A stretch of DNA of 30,000 bases. It comes from Prorocentrum cordatum (lineage: Eukaryota; Sar; Dinophyceae; Prorocentrales; Prorocentraceae). Shown piece by piece: positions 7,796-16,011 of the stretch (position 1 is the first letter of the stretch; every line of letters starts with the position of its first letter). Under the pieces are notes generated by a model. That model worked only from the letters and a program-made list of their open reading frames with translations. It was not told where the DNA came from and did not search any database. The stretch lies in NCBI GenBank assembly GCA_963575745.1, contig CAUYUJ010015025.1, positions 206,144 through 236,143 on the forward strand. Reading direction: 5' to 3'. A program made the translations under genes and the position numbers.

Positions 7796-9630
7796 CCAAT
7801 GGCAACCACCAGGAGTAGGTCCTGAGAGCACAAGTACACATCCCCCATGTGCAAACACCCCTTGGGAAGCATCGAAGCCCTGGCCGTGGATGGATTTTCC
7901 AGGCCCCCGTGGGCACAAGCGACTGCCACCCCCAGCGACCGAAGCGCCCAGCCGCAGGTTGAGTACTGGCGGTTTCTCTGAACGCGGTTCGAACGGCTGG
8001 AGGTGGAAAACCAATTGGGCCGAGGTCATCCCCAGCTATGCATCAGCTTTTCCGTGGAGAGTTCCTTGGCCACCAGGTGGGAGCTCACCTTGCGCCCATT
8101 TGATTATCCGTACTAGATCTGCGTTTGTGCCCAGATGCGGAGGTCGATGCTCAGATCGATGGCGACGGTCAAGCCGAGCATGCACACTGGTGCTGCTCAC
8201 TCAGTCTGCACCCCGCAGCGTTTCCATCCCGGCCTTTTCAAGTGCCTCCTCGACCCTGAACGCGATACGTCAGCAGCCCGCCCTCCCAGAAATCGTGATT
8301 GGCGGCGTGTGCCAAGAGCCACCCGTGCGAAGCCTCTTCACAGCTTCTCGCAGGTCTTCTTCCCACCCCCCTGCCAATGTCGCCCTCGTCCAGCGGCCAA
8401 TGAGGTAGACACCCACCTCAACGACGAGTCCACTCGCGAAGGGCTCCGAGCACCCAGGAGGGGGGAGCAGGAGTTCACGATGCGGCCCCGCGGCTATTGC
8501 CCACGCCTCAGTGTCCGCTTGCTGTCCATAACGGGGGCTTGTTGCGGCCACATGTCTCCATCCTTCCCGATCATTGTGTAAGGCGCTTGGGGGAGGCACT
8601 CGTCGCCAGGGCTGGACGCAGCTCGAGATTGTGATTAGCATTGGGGCTGATTTAAGCATGTTACTGATGGCAGTGCGCATCGAGCTTCTGTCTCTGAGGC
8701 ACGGGGGGGTAAACGAGCCATGGGAGTCAGTCGAGGTGGTGCGTCGGTCCAAAGTTGTTTATAGAAGTCGTAAGTCGGCCGCAAGTGCGCAGTAGGTCGG
8801 ACTCAGGCTGATGCCTTGATCCTTTGGTGGCCTTGCAGTGCCAACAGTTTGCATGTTTGTTGCCTCTCATGGCTTGTCGGTCACGGCCCGCCCATGTTGC
8901 ACCACACTTGCAGCATGGCTGGCAGTGCGTCCACCCCCCGAAGGGTACACACCCATGGTGGCACATGGTGGTGGCAGGGTATAAGGATGATTGTAGTATT
9001 GCGTCCGCCTCCCAATGAGTGCTCAGCCAGGGCATCACGTTTTTGATGAACTCCTTGTTGAACTGCGGGGTGCAGATACCATCTGCCCTGCTCTGGCCCA
9101 TACCTTTGGGACCGCAAGTCGGCAGGGTGGGTCTTGAGTCTTGGTCGAGGTCCGTCCACGCAGGGTGGGTTAGACCAGGGCATGGTGGCATAGAGGCTCT
9201 GGACGGGGTGCGTGGTACCATGCCTGGGCATGGTAGGTTTGGGCAGGACAGGTGGGACTTAAACGCATGGAAGGTTTCGGCAGGACGGGTGACCATTGCT
9301 ATCGCCGGTCGTGATCGAGGCGATCACAACGAATGCCATCTCGATTCAGACCGCACCATGATTAAGAGATCGTCTTCCACTGGAGGCTTCTTAGACTTGA
9401 GTTGATCATGAGCTGTCCACTGAGCGCCTGGGTGCCGCCAACAGGTGCCCTGCAACGCAGGCGAGATGTTTTCGGACACCTTGAAATACTGTGGTTCCGC
9501 TCACGCGCCCCCGCGCCCTCCGTTGCAGAATGCAGTCGTCTAGGAGGCACACGCAGAGTCCGCGATCGGACCGCGCGGGTGACCAGGGCGCGCGAGCGGG
9601 CGCAGCGGCCAGCCGCACAGCCGGCCACGG
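7796..9630. other. Largest low-repeat stretch; no gene confidently recognised
   Basis: Both strands carry several open frames of 60-190 residues, none with a domain I recognise. About 9120-9295 holds short related steps (GCAGGGTGGGT, GGCAGGACAGGTGGGAC, GGCAGGACGGGTGACC). A perfect 20 bp inverted repeat, TACCATGCC-TG-GGCATGGTA, lies at 9216-9235. This is the best place in the window to look for undetected exons with transcript data. Confidence 0.35.
8727..9296 (-). CDS. Hypothetical Cys/His-rich open frame
   Basis: This 189-residue frame has a cluster of Cys and His in its C-terminal half: CHHGC, CQPCCKCGATW and CWHC within about 55 residues. The spacing is compatible with a small zinc-binding module. 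Such modules occur in dinoflagellate retroelement proteins, but no reverse transcriptase, integrase or protease motif is visible and the match is not specific. The N-terminal part is Pro/Cys-rich and overlaps the GGCAGG-step repeats. I would not rely on it without transcript evidence. Confidence 0.18.
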   Translation of the reverse strand: MVTRPAETFHAFKSHLSCPNLPCPGMVPRTPSRASMPPCPGLTHPAWTDLDQDSRPTLPTCGPKGMGQSRADGICTPQFNKEFIKNVMPWLSTHWEADAILQSSLYPATTMCHHGCVPFGGWTHCQPCCKCGATWAGRDRQAMRGNKHANCWHCKATKGSRHQPESDLLRTCGRLTTSINNFGPTHHLD

Positions 9631-9906
9631 AGCAGGAGGAGGAGGAGGAGGAGGAGGAGGAGGAGGGGGAGGAGGAGGGGGAGGAGGAGGAGGGAGGAGG
9701 AGGAGGAGGAGGAGGAGGAGGAGGAGGAGGAGGAGGAGGAGGAGGAGACGGAGGAGGAGGAGGAAGGAGGAGGAAGAGGAGGAGGGGAGGAGGCGGAGAA
9801 GGGAGGAGGGAGGAGGAGACGGAGGAGGAGGAGACGGAGGGAGGAGGGGGAGAGGAGTGAGGAGGAGGAGGTGGTGGAGGAGGAGGAGGAGGAGGAGGGA
9901 GGAGGA
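9631..9906 (+). repeat. (GGA)n polypurine tract
   Basis: About 275 bp of GGA/GAG steps on the plus strand, broken by ACGG and AAGAGG interruptions. Apparent proteins on either strand are compositional. Confidence 0.95.
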
Positions 9907-10004
9907 GGGCCTCCCAGGCCTGCACCCGCCCGTGGTGGCGCAGAACAGGGCGTCCTTCCCCACGGACGTCCAGAAGGTCGAGCACGACGCCTGACCCTGG
10001 CCGA

Positions 10005-10194
10005 CAGGATAGATCGATTGTAGGGTTAGGTTGAAGTCGGGCCTGTCCCTCTACAGGAGGAATATTCGAAAGTAGTTAAAACATAGTCTGGGGACTATTT
10101 TTTACATATTTTTAAACATTCGGTGAGTATTGTCTGAGTTTTTTATTTTCGCCCAAAATCCGCCTGTAGGCGGACAGGCCCGACCTAAGGTTAG
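10005..10194 (+). mobile_element. MITE-like element, copy 1 (~190 bp)
   Basis: It has terminal inverted repeats of about 35 bp. The left arm at about 10021-10062 contains GTCGGGCCTGTCCCTCTACA. The right arm (10152-10194), read on the minus strand, contains GTCGGGCCTGTCCGCCTACA. The interior is A/T-rich, in contrast to the GC-rich surroundings, and includes AACATAGTCTGGGGAC. It has no coding capacity. A second copy lies in the opposite orientation at 10431-10624; pairing of ends and interior shows it is one element family. Confidence 0.75.
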
Positions 10195-10330
10195 GTGCGT
10201 GAAACAAACACACAGACACAGTGACTCGTCGATTTCCCAAGAAAGTATAGGAAAATATGGGAAGTGGGGGAGGAAGGCAGGAGCCCAGAAAATATACGAA
10301 CATAGGGGGAAATCCTGTTATTTGTGTCTA

Positions 10331-10333
<3 letters not shown>
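10195..10333. other. Spacer between the two MITE copies
   Basis: Contains CACACAGACACAG near the left end, then A-rich sequence running into the GT tract. No gene seen. Confidence 0.4.

Positions 10334-10410
<77 letters not shown>
10334..10410 (+). repeat. (GT)n microsatellite, ~38 pure units
   Basis: An uninterrupted GT run, the purest dinucleotide tract in the window, lying between two oppositely oriented MITE copies. Confidence 0.98.
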
Positions 10411-10415
<5 letters not shown>

Positions 10416-10430
10416 CCCAAGGCCCCTTCA

Positions 10431-10624
10431 GGATAGAGCGATTGTAGGGCTAGGTCGGGCGTGTCCCCCTACAGGCGGATTTTGGACGACAAATTAAAAA
10501 CATACCCTGCAAAAGTGCCAAGCAACAAAAACTATAACATGATCCACAACTCGTCCCCAGACCATGTTCTTGCTATTTTTTAATATTCCCCCTGTAGAGG
10601 GATGGGCCCGACTCAATTGTAGGG
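10431..10624 (-). mobile_element. MITE-like element, copy 2 (~194 bp, opposite orientation)
   Basis: The left arm (about 10431-10486: AGGTCGGGCGTGTCCCCCTA then CAGGCGGATTTTGG) pairs with the right arm of copy 1 at roughly 35 of 38 positions. The right arm (10584-10624) pairs with the left arm of copy 1. The reverse-complemented interior has ACATGGTCTGGGGAC where copy 1 has ACATAGTCTGGGGAC. Both copies have similar length and the same TIR core, so this is a true family rather than a chance hairpin. Confidence 0.75.
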
Positions 10625-10674
10625 CGTTCTGTTTCTCTTCGAACGACCGTAGGGGGAACGAAGGATGACGTACA

Positions 10675-10832
10675 CAGAACAACTCGGCGGTCCGCGCGGA
10701 TTTCTCGGATCGGCCCTGGACCCCCCCCCCCCTTCCCTGGCGCGCGGAGCGCGCCAGGGGCGGCGCTGGAGGCGCCGCCAGGGGGCCCCAGCGCCGATCC
10801 GAGAAATCCGCGCGGACCTCCGAGTTGTTGTG
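10675..10832. mobile_element. Foldback element with 45 bp arms and two inner hairpins
   Basis: Arms 10675-10719 and 10788-10832 are inverted copies matching at 42 of 45 positions; shared core GGTCCGCGCGGATTTCTCGG. Inside are two further perfect hairpins: a 10 bp stem at 10735-10759 (CCCTGGCGCG, loop CGGAG) and an 8 bp stem at 10759-10779 (GGCGGCGC, loop TGGAG). A C12 run lies at about 10721-10732. Because of the symmetry, both strands encode nearly the same peptide (QLGGPRGFLGSAL), which will appear in predicted proteins as an artefact. It is a non-coding foldback or MITE-type element. Confidence 0.75.
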
Positions 10833-11552
10833 TTTCTGACAATCTTCGGGAAGCATGTTTTTTATGTATTCCTTCTTACGTTCATGTTTTGTTGTTTTAT
10901 GCTTACTATGCTTTTGTGTTTCATGCGTATGCTTGCGTCTGTAGGTTACGTTTATGCTCATGTCATGCTGCGTTCCCCTGGCTGTCTCCTCGAGCGACCA
11001 GCCTGCCGAGGCTGCCTGCCCTCACGACGTCGCGCCCGCCGCGGACGGGACCGCGGGCCGCCCGCTGCACGTGGGCGCGTCGGCGGCTGCGCGTGCGCAT
11101 TGGGCATCGACCGCTGCACGAGGTCACCACTAGCCACGTGTTGGCTCCTTGGGGGGGCACTGGTTAAGATGACTCCACGAGCGCCTCGAAGAGCCCAACA
11201 TGACCTCCAAGATGGCTCAAGAAATCCCAAGATGTCTCATACTGGCTTCCTCTGTGTGTTGTCCACTTCCATGATCGAGGCAATCCCACCAGCCCTCCTG
11301 CGCGCGCCTGCGGCGCTGTGGTGCTCGTCGTCGCCTGCCGCGGTCACTCCTAGAGCTCCAGCGCATAGAAAGAAGAGCAGAAGAAAAAACAACGAAGAAA
11401 CAAGACGGAGGCTGTTCGTATCCTTCGGCCTCCAGGGGCCCTCGCTGGTCCCCTGGACCGCGAAAAGTCGAGCCGGGATGAAAGACCGGTCCGGGCGAAT
11501 GGGTCGAGACTTCCGGGGGGCCCGCATTGAAAAATTCACGACATCGGATCTC
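10833..11552. other. No recognisable gene
   Basis: About 10860-10975 is T-rich with repeated TTATGCT-like steps. About 11165-11240 contains a few type-C-like steps (CTCCAAGATGGCTCAAGAAA, CCCAAGATG). The remainder is GC-rich and unassigned. A plus-strand frame runs through the foldback and the ATC tract but has no recognisable domain. Confidence 0.35.
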
Positions 11553-11612
11553 TGGACTATTCTCGTCATCATCATCATCATCATCATCATCACCATCATC
11601 ATCACCATTACT

Positions 11613-11687
<75 letters not shown>

Positions 11688-11690
11688 GAG
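11553..11690 (+). repeat. (ATC)n trinucleotide tract
   Basis: About 138 bp of ATC/TCA steps with a few CACC or ACT interruptions. It encodes poly-Ile, poly-Ser or poly-His on plus and poly-Met or poly-Asp on minus. No gene is implied. Confidence 0.95.
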
Positions 11691-11837
11691 ATCCACTCTT
11701 GGGAGATAATGTCCGCTAGTCTATGGAAGTGGTTCCGGGCGCTCTCGCCTCGACACCGGCCAGGGGTCGACCTAGGTGGTGTTTTGGCGATTTCGTAGGC
11801 CGATTTCGTTTCGATTTCGTTTTGCAGCAAAGGCGGA

Positions 11838-12242
11838 TTGAAGACACAACGAGGGAACACGAAATTATCGCCAAGACGAGAATCACTGTTTAGGTCGATC
11901 CCTGATATTGGCTACAGTTTCTCTAAAAGCGGGACTCCCGCTCGAGCGCTGGCTTGGTTCCCAGAGACGCCCTCACAACTAGGAATGGCGCGCTCGCCCG
12001 AGACATCCTCGCAGTGTATTCGAACTGGTGAAGGTTCAACTACGACAACAACGTTCTCTGCTCGACACGTCGTCACAATTTACTCAGAGACGCCCTTTCC
12101 ACAGACGTCTTCGCGTTCAGCTGTGCCGCTCTCGCCTGAGGCTTCCTCCCAGTTTACTCAGGTTGGTAAGGGTCCGGCTGCAACAGCAACGGCTCCCGTT
12201 TTGCATATTGCTAAGGCCTTGCGGTCGGTGCCGCCGACCTGA
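11838..12242 (+). repeat. Diverged ~138 bp tandem duplication in a weak open frame
   Basis: A module beginning CGCTCGCCCGAGACATCCTC (about 11990) recurs at about 12128 as GCTCTCGCCTGAGGCTTCCT, and a third copy appears at about 13132 (GCTCTCGCTCGAGTCCTCCC). The shared peptide pattern is SPExSSQ-(C/F)-T(R/Q)-x-G-(E/K)-G. The 134-residue frame is open and Ser/Thr-rich, but dispersed DNA copies with different surroundings argue for a repeat rather than a protein. Confidence 0.4.
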
Positions 12243-12394
12243 AGACGACGACGAATTCGAGGAGGAAGAGGGGGGGGATTAAGGTGGAAGGGAGCAGGAG
12301 AAGGCGAAGGAGATGTTCCCCATGTGGGCCGAGGGAGTCGTAGCAGAGACAGACAGGGAGCCTTTTGGCCAGCGCCTGCGGCCCTTCCCGCCAC

Positions 12395-12725
12395 CGTGCT
12401 GGGGTTGTGGTTGAAAGGCCTCTTGGATGTTTTCGGGCCTGCCTCTGTTGGGCCTCTTGGGGGTCTCTTGGGGGCCTCTTCGGGCCCCTTGAGGGGCTCT
12501 TGGGGCCTTCCGGGGGCCTCTTGGGGCGGGAAGCTCGAAATGTCGGTTCGTGGTCCTCTTCTGGGGCCCTCTTGGTGCATTCTTGGGCTGTCTTGAGGCT
12601 CTTTTGGGCCCTCTTGGGCTGTCTCGGGGCCTTCCTGGGGGCCTCTTGGACACTCTTGCACCTCTTGGGGCCTCTTCGGGCACTCTTGGCGCGTTTTGGC
12701 GCTTTTTTGGGCTCGGGGACGCCCA
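12395..12725 (-). repeat. Type-C repeat block, inverted orientation
   Basis: The plus strand reads GGGCCTCTTGGGGGCC-like steps, the reverse complement of the CCCAAGAGGCCC steps that dominate 18920-25360. The left part (GGCCCTTCCCGCCACC to GGCCTCTTGGATGTTTTCGG) and the inner GGGAAGCTCGAAATGTCGGT motif have close counterparts at 25787-25850 and 26022-26043, showing the two inverted blocks share a longer common sequence. Trp/Gly/Leu-rich frames across it are artefacts. Confidence 0.8.
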
Positions 12726-12967
12726 GGGGCGGATGCGTATCTGACCTCCCCCCCGGGACCCCCCCTCCCTGGCGGGGGAGGGGTCAAAGGGAAGGGGCCT
12801 CCCTTCGACTTAAGTACGACGTTGCTACGGTTTTCTCCCGCCGGCAGGCTTGAGGGAGAGGGGGCAGGGAAGGGGCACGACGGAGAAGCAGGGAAGGAGG
12901 ACAACGGATGCGTCGACCGAGCGCAGGCCGGCAGGGGGTCCATACGCCGACAGGGTCGGCGGATTTC
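12726..12967. other. No recognisable gene
   Basis: A GC-rich spacer between the type-C block and the TCC tract. It has CCCCCCCGGGACCCCCCCTC followed by GGCGGGGGAGGGG near 12750-12780, a loosely mirrored C/G stretch. Nothing else seen. Confidence 0.35.
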
Positions 12968-13077
12968 TCCTCCTCCTCCTCCTCTCCTCCTCCTCCTCCT
13001 CCTCCTCCTCCTCCTCCTCCTCCTCCTCCTCCTCCTCCTCCTCCTCCTCCTCCTCCTCCTCCTCCTCCTCCTCCCCA
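12968..13077 (-). repeat. (TCC)n trinucleotide tract
   Basis: Pure CTC/TCC steps on the plus strand for about 110 bp. Confidence 0.97.
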
Positions 13078-13284
13078 CAGCTGGCTTTGAATAACGACCT
13101 GGCCAGAGCTGTCCTCACACTCTGGCATGGCGCTCTCGCTCGAGTCCTCCCCGCAATGTGCTCAAGAGGCTCACGCCATGCCGCGACCCCCTGGAAGAGG
13201 AGATGCGCGGCTCCCGAGCTCGTGGCCGTGTGCTGCTTGCCGGTGCCCGTCGTTCTGCTGCTTGTGTGGGGTTGGTGCTGATTC

Positions 13285-13476
13285 CTCCTCCGCGTCCTCC
13301 TCCTCCTCCTCCTCCTCCTCCTCCTCCTACTCTCCTCTACTCCTCCTCCTCCTCCTCCTCCTCCTCCTACTCTACTTCCTCCTCCTCCTCCTCCTCCTCC
13401 TCCTCCGCCTCCTCCTCCTCCTTCCCGTCCTCCTCCTCCTGCTGCTCCTCCTCCTGCTCCTCCTGCTGCTCCTCCG
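13285..13476 (-). repeat. (TCC)n tract with TAC, GCC and CTG interruptions
   Basis: About 190 bp of TCC/CTC steps on the plus strand, ending in CTGCTCCTCC-type sequence. It is separated from the tract at 12968-13077 by about 200 bp that carries the third copy of the 138 bp module. Confidence 0.95.
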
Positions 13477-14045
13477 CGATTGCTGCAGGGTTTCTTGGAG
13501 GCCTCTTGGAGGCCTCGGTGGCGGGCCCCTTCGGGAGCAGTCTCGCGATCCGCCGATCACCCAGCAAGCGGCCCTCCGACTGCCCGCCCACGCCTCGCGG
13601 ACGACCAACCCGCGCCCCGCCTGCCTTGCTCCGATCGTTGGGATCGTTTGTCCGACCCCCATCCCCACCCCCATCCCCTTCGAGACCCCCACCAACTGAC
13701 CCTCCCAGTTGGGGATACACCCCTCGAAGCCCGATGGGAACGGCCTACATCCCCATCCAGGGGGGCAGCTCGGCCAGCGGGGCCCAGGCCGCGCCGCTGG
13801 GGATGGGGATCGGTGAAGCGATGCTCAGATCAGTGATCTTGGAGAGCACCACCGTGTGCCCCCGCCTGCGAGGCCCGCCGCAGGCCCGCCCTGCGATGCA
13901 GCAGCGCCGCCCGGACAGGAAACCGAGCCTCGTGGCGAGCTGTTGGTCGGCGGCGAAATCCGGACCCTGCCCCCTCGCCGATCAACCAGTCGGGAAGCTC
14001 GATGGGCGGCGGGGGTAGGGTTCGGGATTCGTCGAACGCGGGGCG
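13477..14045. other. No recognisable gene; several short direct repeats
   Basis: GGCGAAATCCGGACCCTGCC (about 13954) recurs about 90 bp later as GGCGAAATCCGAACCCTCCC (about 14041). A (CCCCAT)n-like patch lies at about 13657-13680 and TTTCTTGGAGGCCTCTTGGA near 13490 resembles inverted type-C. Open frames here have no recognised domain. Confidence 0.35.
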
Positions 14046-14320
14046 AAATCCGAACCCTCCCTGCCCCGAGACGGCCCAAGTGGGCTCCAAGACGGCCCAA
14101 GAGAGCCCCAAGACGGCCCAAGAGAGGCCCCTGAGGGCCCCAAAAGGTTCCCAAGAGAGCCCCAAGAGGGCCACAGGAGGTCCCCAAGAGGGCACCCACA
14201 TGACCCCCAGAAGAGCCCCAAGACGGCCCAAGCCCGCCAAGACGGCCCAAGAGGGTCCCGTAATGTCGCAAAAGAGCCCCAAGACGGCCCAAAAGAGCCA
14301 CAACAGGACCTCCAGTAAGG
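14046..14320 (+). repeat. Type-C repeat block (CCCAAGACGG / CCCAAGAGGGC)
   Basis: AA steps follow each other at 11, 10, 11, 10 bp (for example CCCAAGTGGGCT, CCAAGACGG, CCCAAGAGAGCC), so the basic unit is a ~21 bp dimer. Both strands stay open in several frames (PKTAQE on plus, GPSWAVL on minus) as a by-product. Confidence 0.9.
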
Positions 14321-14339
14321 CCTGGAAAAAGCAATATGT

Positions 14340-14720
14340 ATTGATTTGCGCAAGGTTGGTGTCTAGATTTTTGCATGTCGCACCGAAGCCTTAACACTAA
14401 TAGGGCTTCAAGACGCTGAGCCAGCGACCTCACAGGAAGTACACGCGCTTTCCATCCCAGTGCCAGGCAGGTGACGTAAAAAGCATGGTACGAGCGATGT
14501 ACGTTGAGTTGGGGCGAAGCCCTCTAGGGAGGGCGAGGAGCGCGTTGATGGTTGTACTGGCCGCCCGGGGGCCCTTTCCCTTCTTATTTTTTCGACTGAA
14601 GCGGCTCCCGGGCGGCTCCCATGGCCTGTTTCCTTGTATTTGTTCGAATGAAGCGGCTTAAGGGCCCCACGACGGCCCAAGAGGGCACCAAAACGGCCCA
14701 AAGACGGCCCCAAGGATATC
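14340..14720 (+). repeat. Type-C higher-order unit, non-periodic part (partial copy)
   Basis: From about 14495, GGTACGAGCGATG, GGGGCGAAGCCCTCTAGG and AAGCGGCTCCCGGGCGGCTC match the non-periodic part of the ~1 kb units at 20005-20170 and 24885-25070. The sequence upstream (about 14370-14475: CTTAACACTAATAGGG, AGCCAGCGACCTC, ACGCGCTTTCC) has a second copy at 25690-25780. Confidence 0.8.
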
Positions 14721-14846
14721 GGAGGTTGGGGGGTGAGATCGAAGTGGAACGGAGAGCCCCCCTACCGGGAAATCGATTTCGGTTTCGTGTTCGTGCGTGC
14801 CGAGCGGGCGAGGCGAAGCTGCGTGGGCGGGCGAGAGAAAGTCTCC

Positions 14847-15041
14847 TGTGGCTGAGGCGCGGCCGGAGCAAAAGAACCTTGACCGGGCGGCTGGTGCCCC
14901 GCGGTGTCCCGCCGGTGTCCCGCTGGAGTCCCGTGTGGCTGAGGCGCGGCCGGGGCAAAAGAACCTTGACCGCGCGGCCGGTGCCGCGCGGTGTCCCGCC
15001 GGCGTCCCGCTGGTGTCCCTTCGGTGTCCCGTCGGTGTCCC
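14847..15041 (+). repeat. 87 bp tandem duplication followed by ~10 bp GGTGTCCCG steps
   Basis: TGTGGCTGAGGCGCGGCCGG followed by GCAAAAGAACCTTGACCG occurs at 14847 and again at 14934. Each copy ends in GGTGTCCCGxC steps, which continue to the start of the GAT tract (GTGTCCCTTC, GGTGTCCCGT, GGTGTCCCGA). Confidence 0.85.
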
Positions 15042-15063
15042 GATGATGACGTGGATGATGATT

Positions 15064-15105
<42 letters not shown>

Positions 15106-15203
15106 GTGATGGTGATGGTGATGGTGATGGTGATGATGATGATGATGGTAATGATGATGATGATGATGATGATGATGGTGGTGGTGATGATGATGATGAT
15201 GGC

Positions 15204-15249
<46 letters not shown>

Positions 15250-15288
15250 CCGATGATGATGATGATGTTGGTGTCGTTGATGATGATT

Positions 15289-15319
<31 letters not shown>

Positions 15320-15445
15320 CTGTGCGATGCTGATGGTGATGATGGCCATCATGGTGATGATGATTGTGATGATGATGGCGACGTTGATGATGATGATGAT
15401 GCTGATGATGATGATGATGATGATGATGATGTTAATGGTGATGAC

Positions 15446-15492
<47 letters not shown>
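15042..15492 (+). repeat. (GAT)n trinucleotide tract, ~450 bp
   Basis: GAT/ATG steps with GGTGAT, GAC and GCG interruptions. Encodes poly-Met, poly-Asp or poly-Ile. No gene is implied. Confidence 0.97.
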
Positions 15493-15499
15493 CGACGTC

Positions 15500-15752
15500 G
15501 ATAGTGGTATCGATTGTGAGATCGACGGTGGTCTCCACAGTGAGATCGATCGAGTGATATCGAAAGGGAGATCGTTAGGGGAACCGATAGTGAGATCGAT
15601 AGTGAGATCGATTGTGAGATCGTTGGTGAGATCGATAGTGAGACCGGCCGAGAGAGATCGATGATGAGATCGATGGTGAGATCGATGGTGAGATTGATCG
15701 AGTGAGTTCGATTGAATGAGACCGATAGAGAGATCGATACTGAGATCGATAG
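15500..15752 (+). repeat. 12 bp minisatellite GTGAGATCGATA, very rich in GATC
   Basis: Units such as GTGAGATCGATA, GTGAGATCGATT, GTGAGATCGTTG and ATGAGATCGATG follow in close to 12 bp phase. I count 15 GATC sites in about 250 bp, where about one is expected by chance. The array directly follows the GAT tract and probably grew out of it (inference). Frames through it encode Arg/Ser/Asp or Ile/Ser repeats. Confidence 0.9.
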
Positions 15753-16011
15753 TGCAAGAGGCGGCGCGGGCTGCGTCAAGCTTTGCCAGCGCTTCAGTCT
15801 TCTGTGGCCAAATGGCGCCGTTAGCTGCCGTTGCGCAGGTTGGGCAGGTTCCCAGGGGAAGGGTGACGTAAACAACTCGACACCAACGCCCCCAGGATCG
15901 AGCGGCAACGCAACTATCTCCACTGGCATTGTCTCAACAACATTCACCACTGTTGCCCATTGCTGGGCCCCCCCCCAACCTCCTTATCACCCGCAGGGTG
16001 GTCGTATAGGT
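15753..16011. other. Spacer with a type-C fragment next to the type-A element
   Basis: About 15863-15915 (GGTGACGTAAACA, then GAGCGGCAACG) matches the type-C region at 24650-24730. A poly-C run lies at about 15968-15976. No gene recognised. Confidence 0.5.

Noticed and set aside
11210-11222. TGGCTCAAG spliced-leader-like match
   Set aside because: It lies in CCAAGATGGCTCAAG, a type-C-like step, which explains it without any leader.
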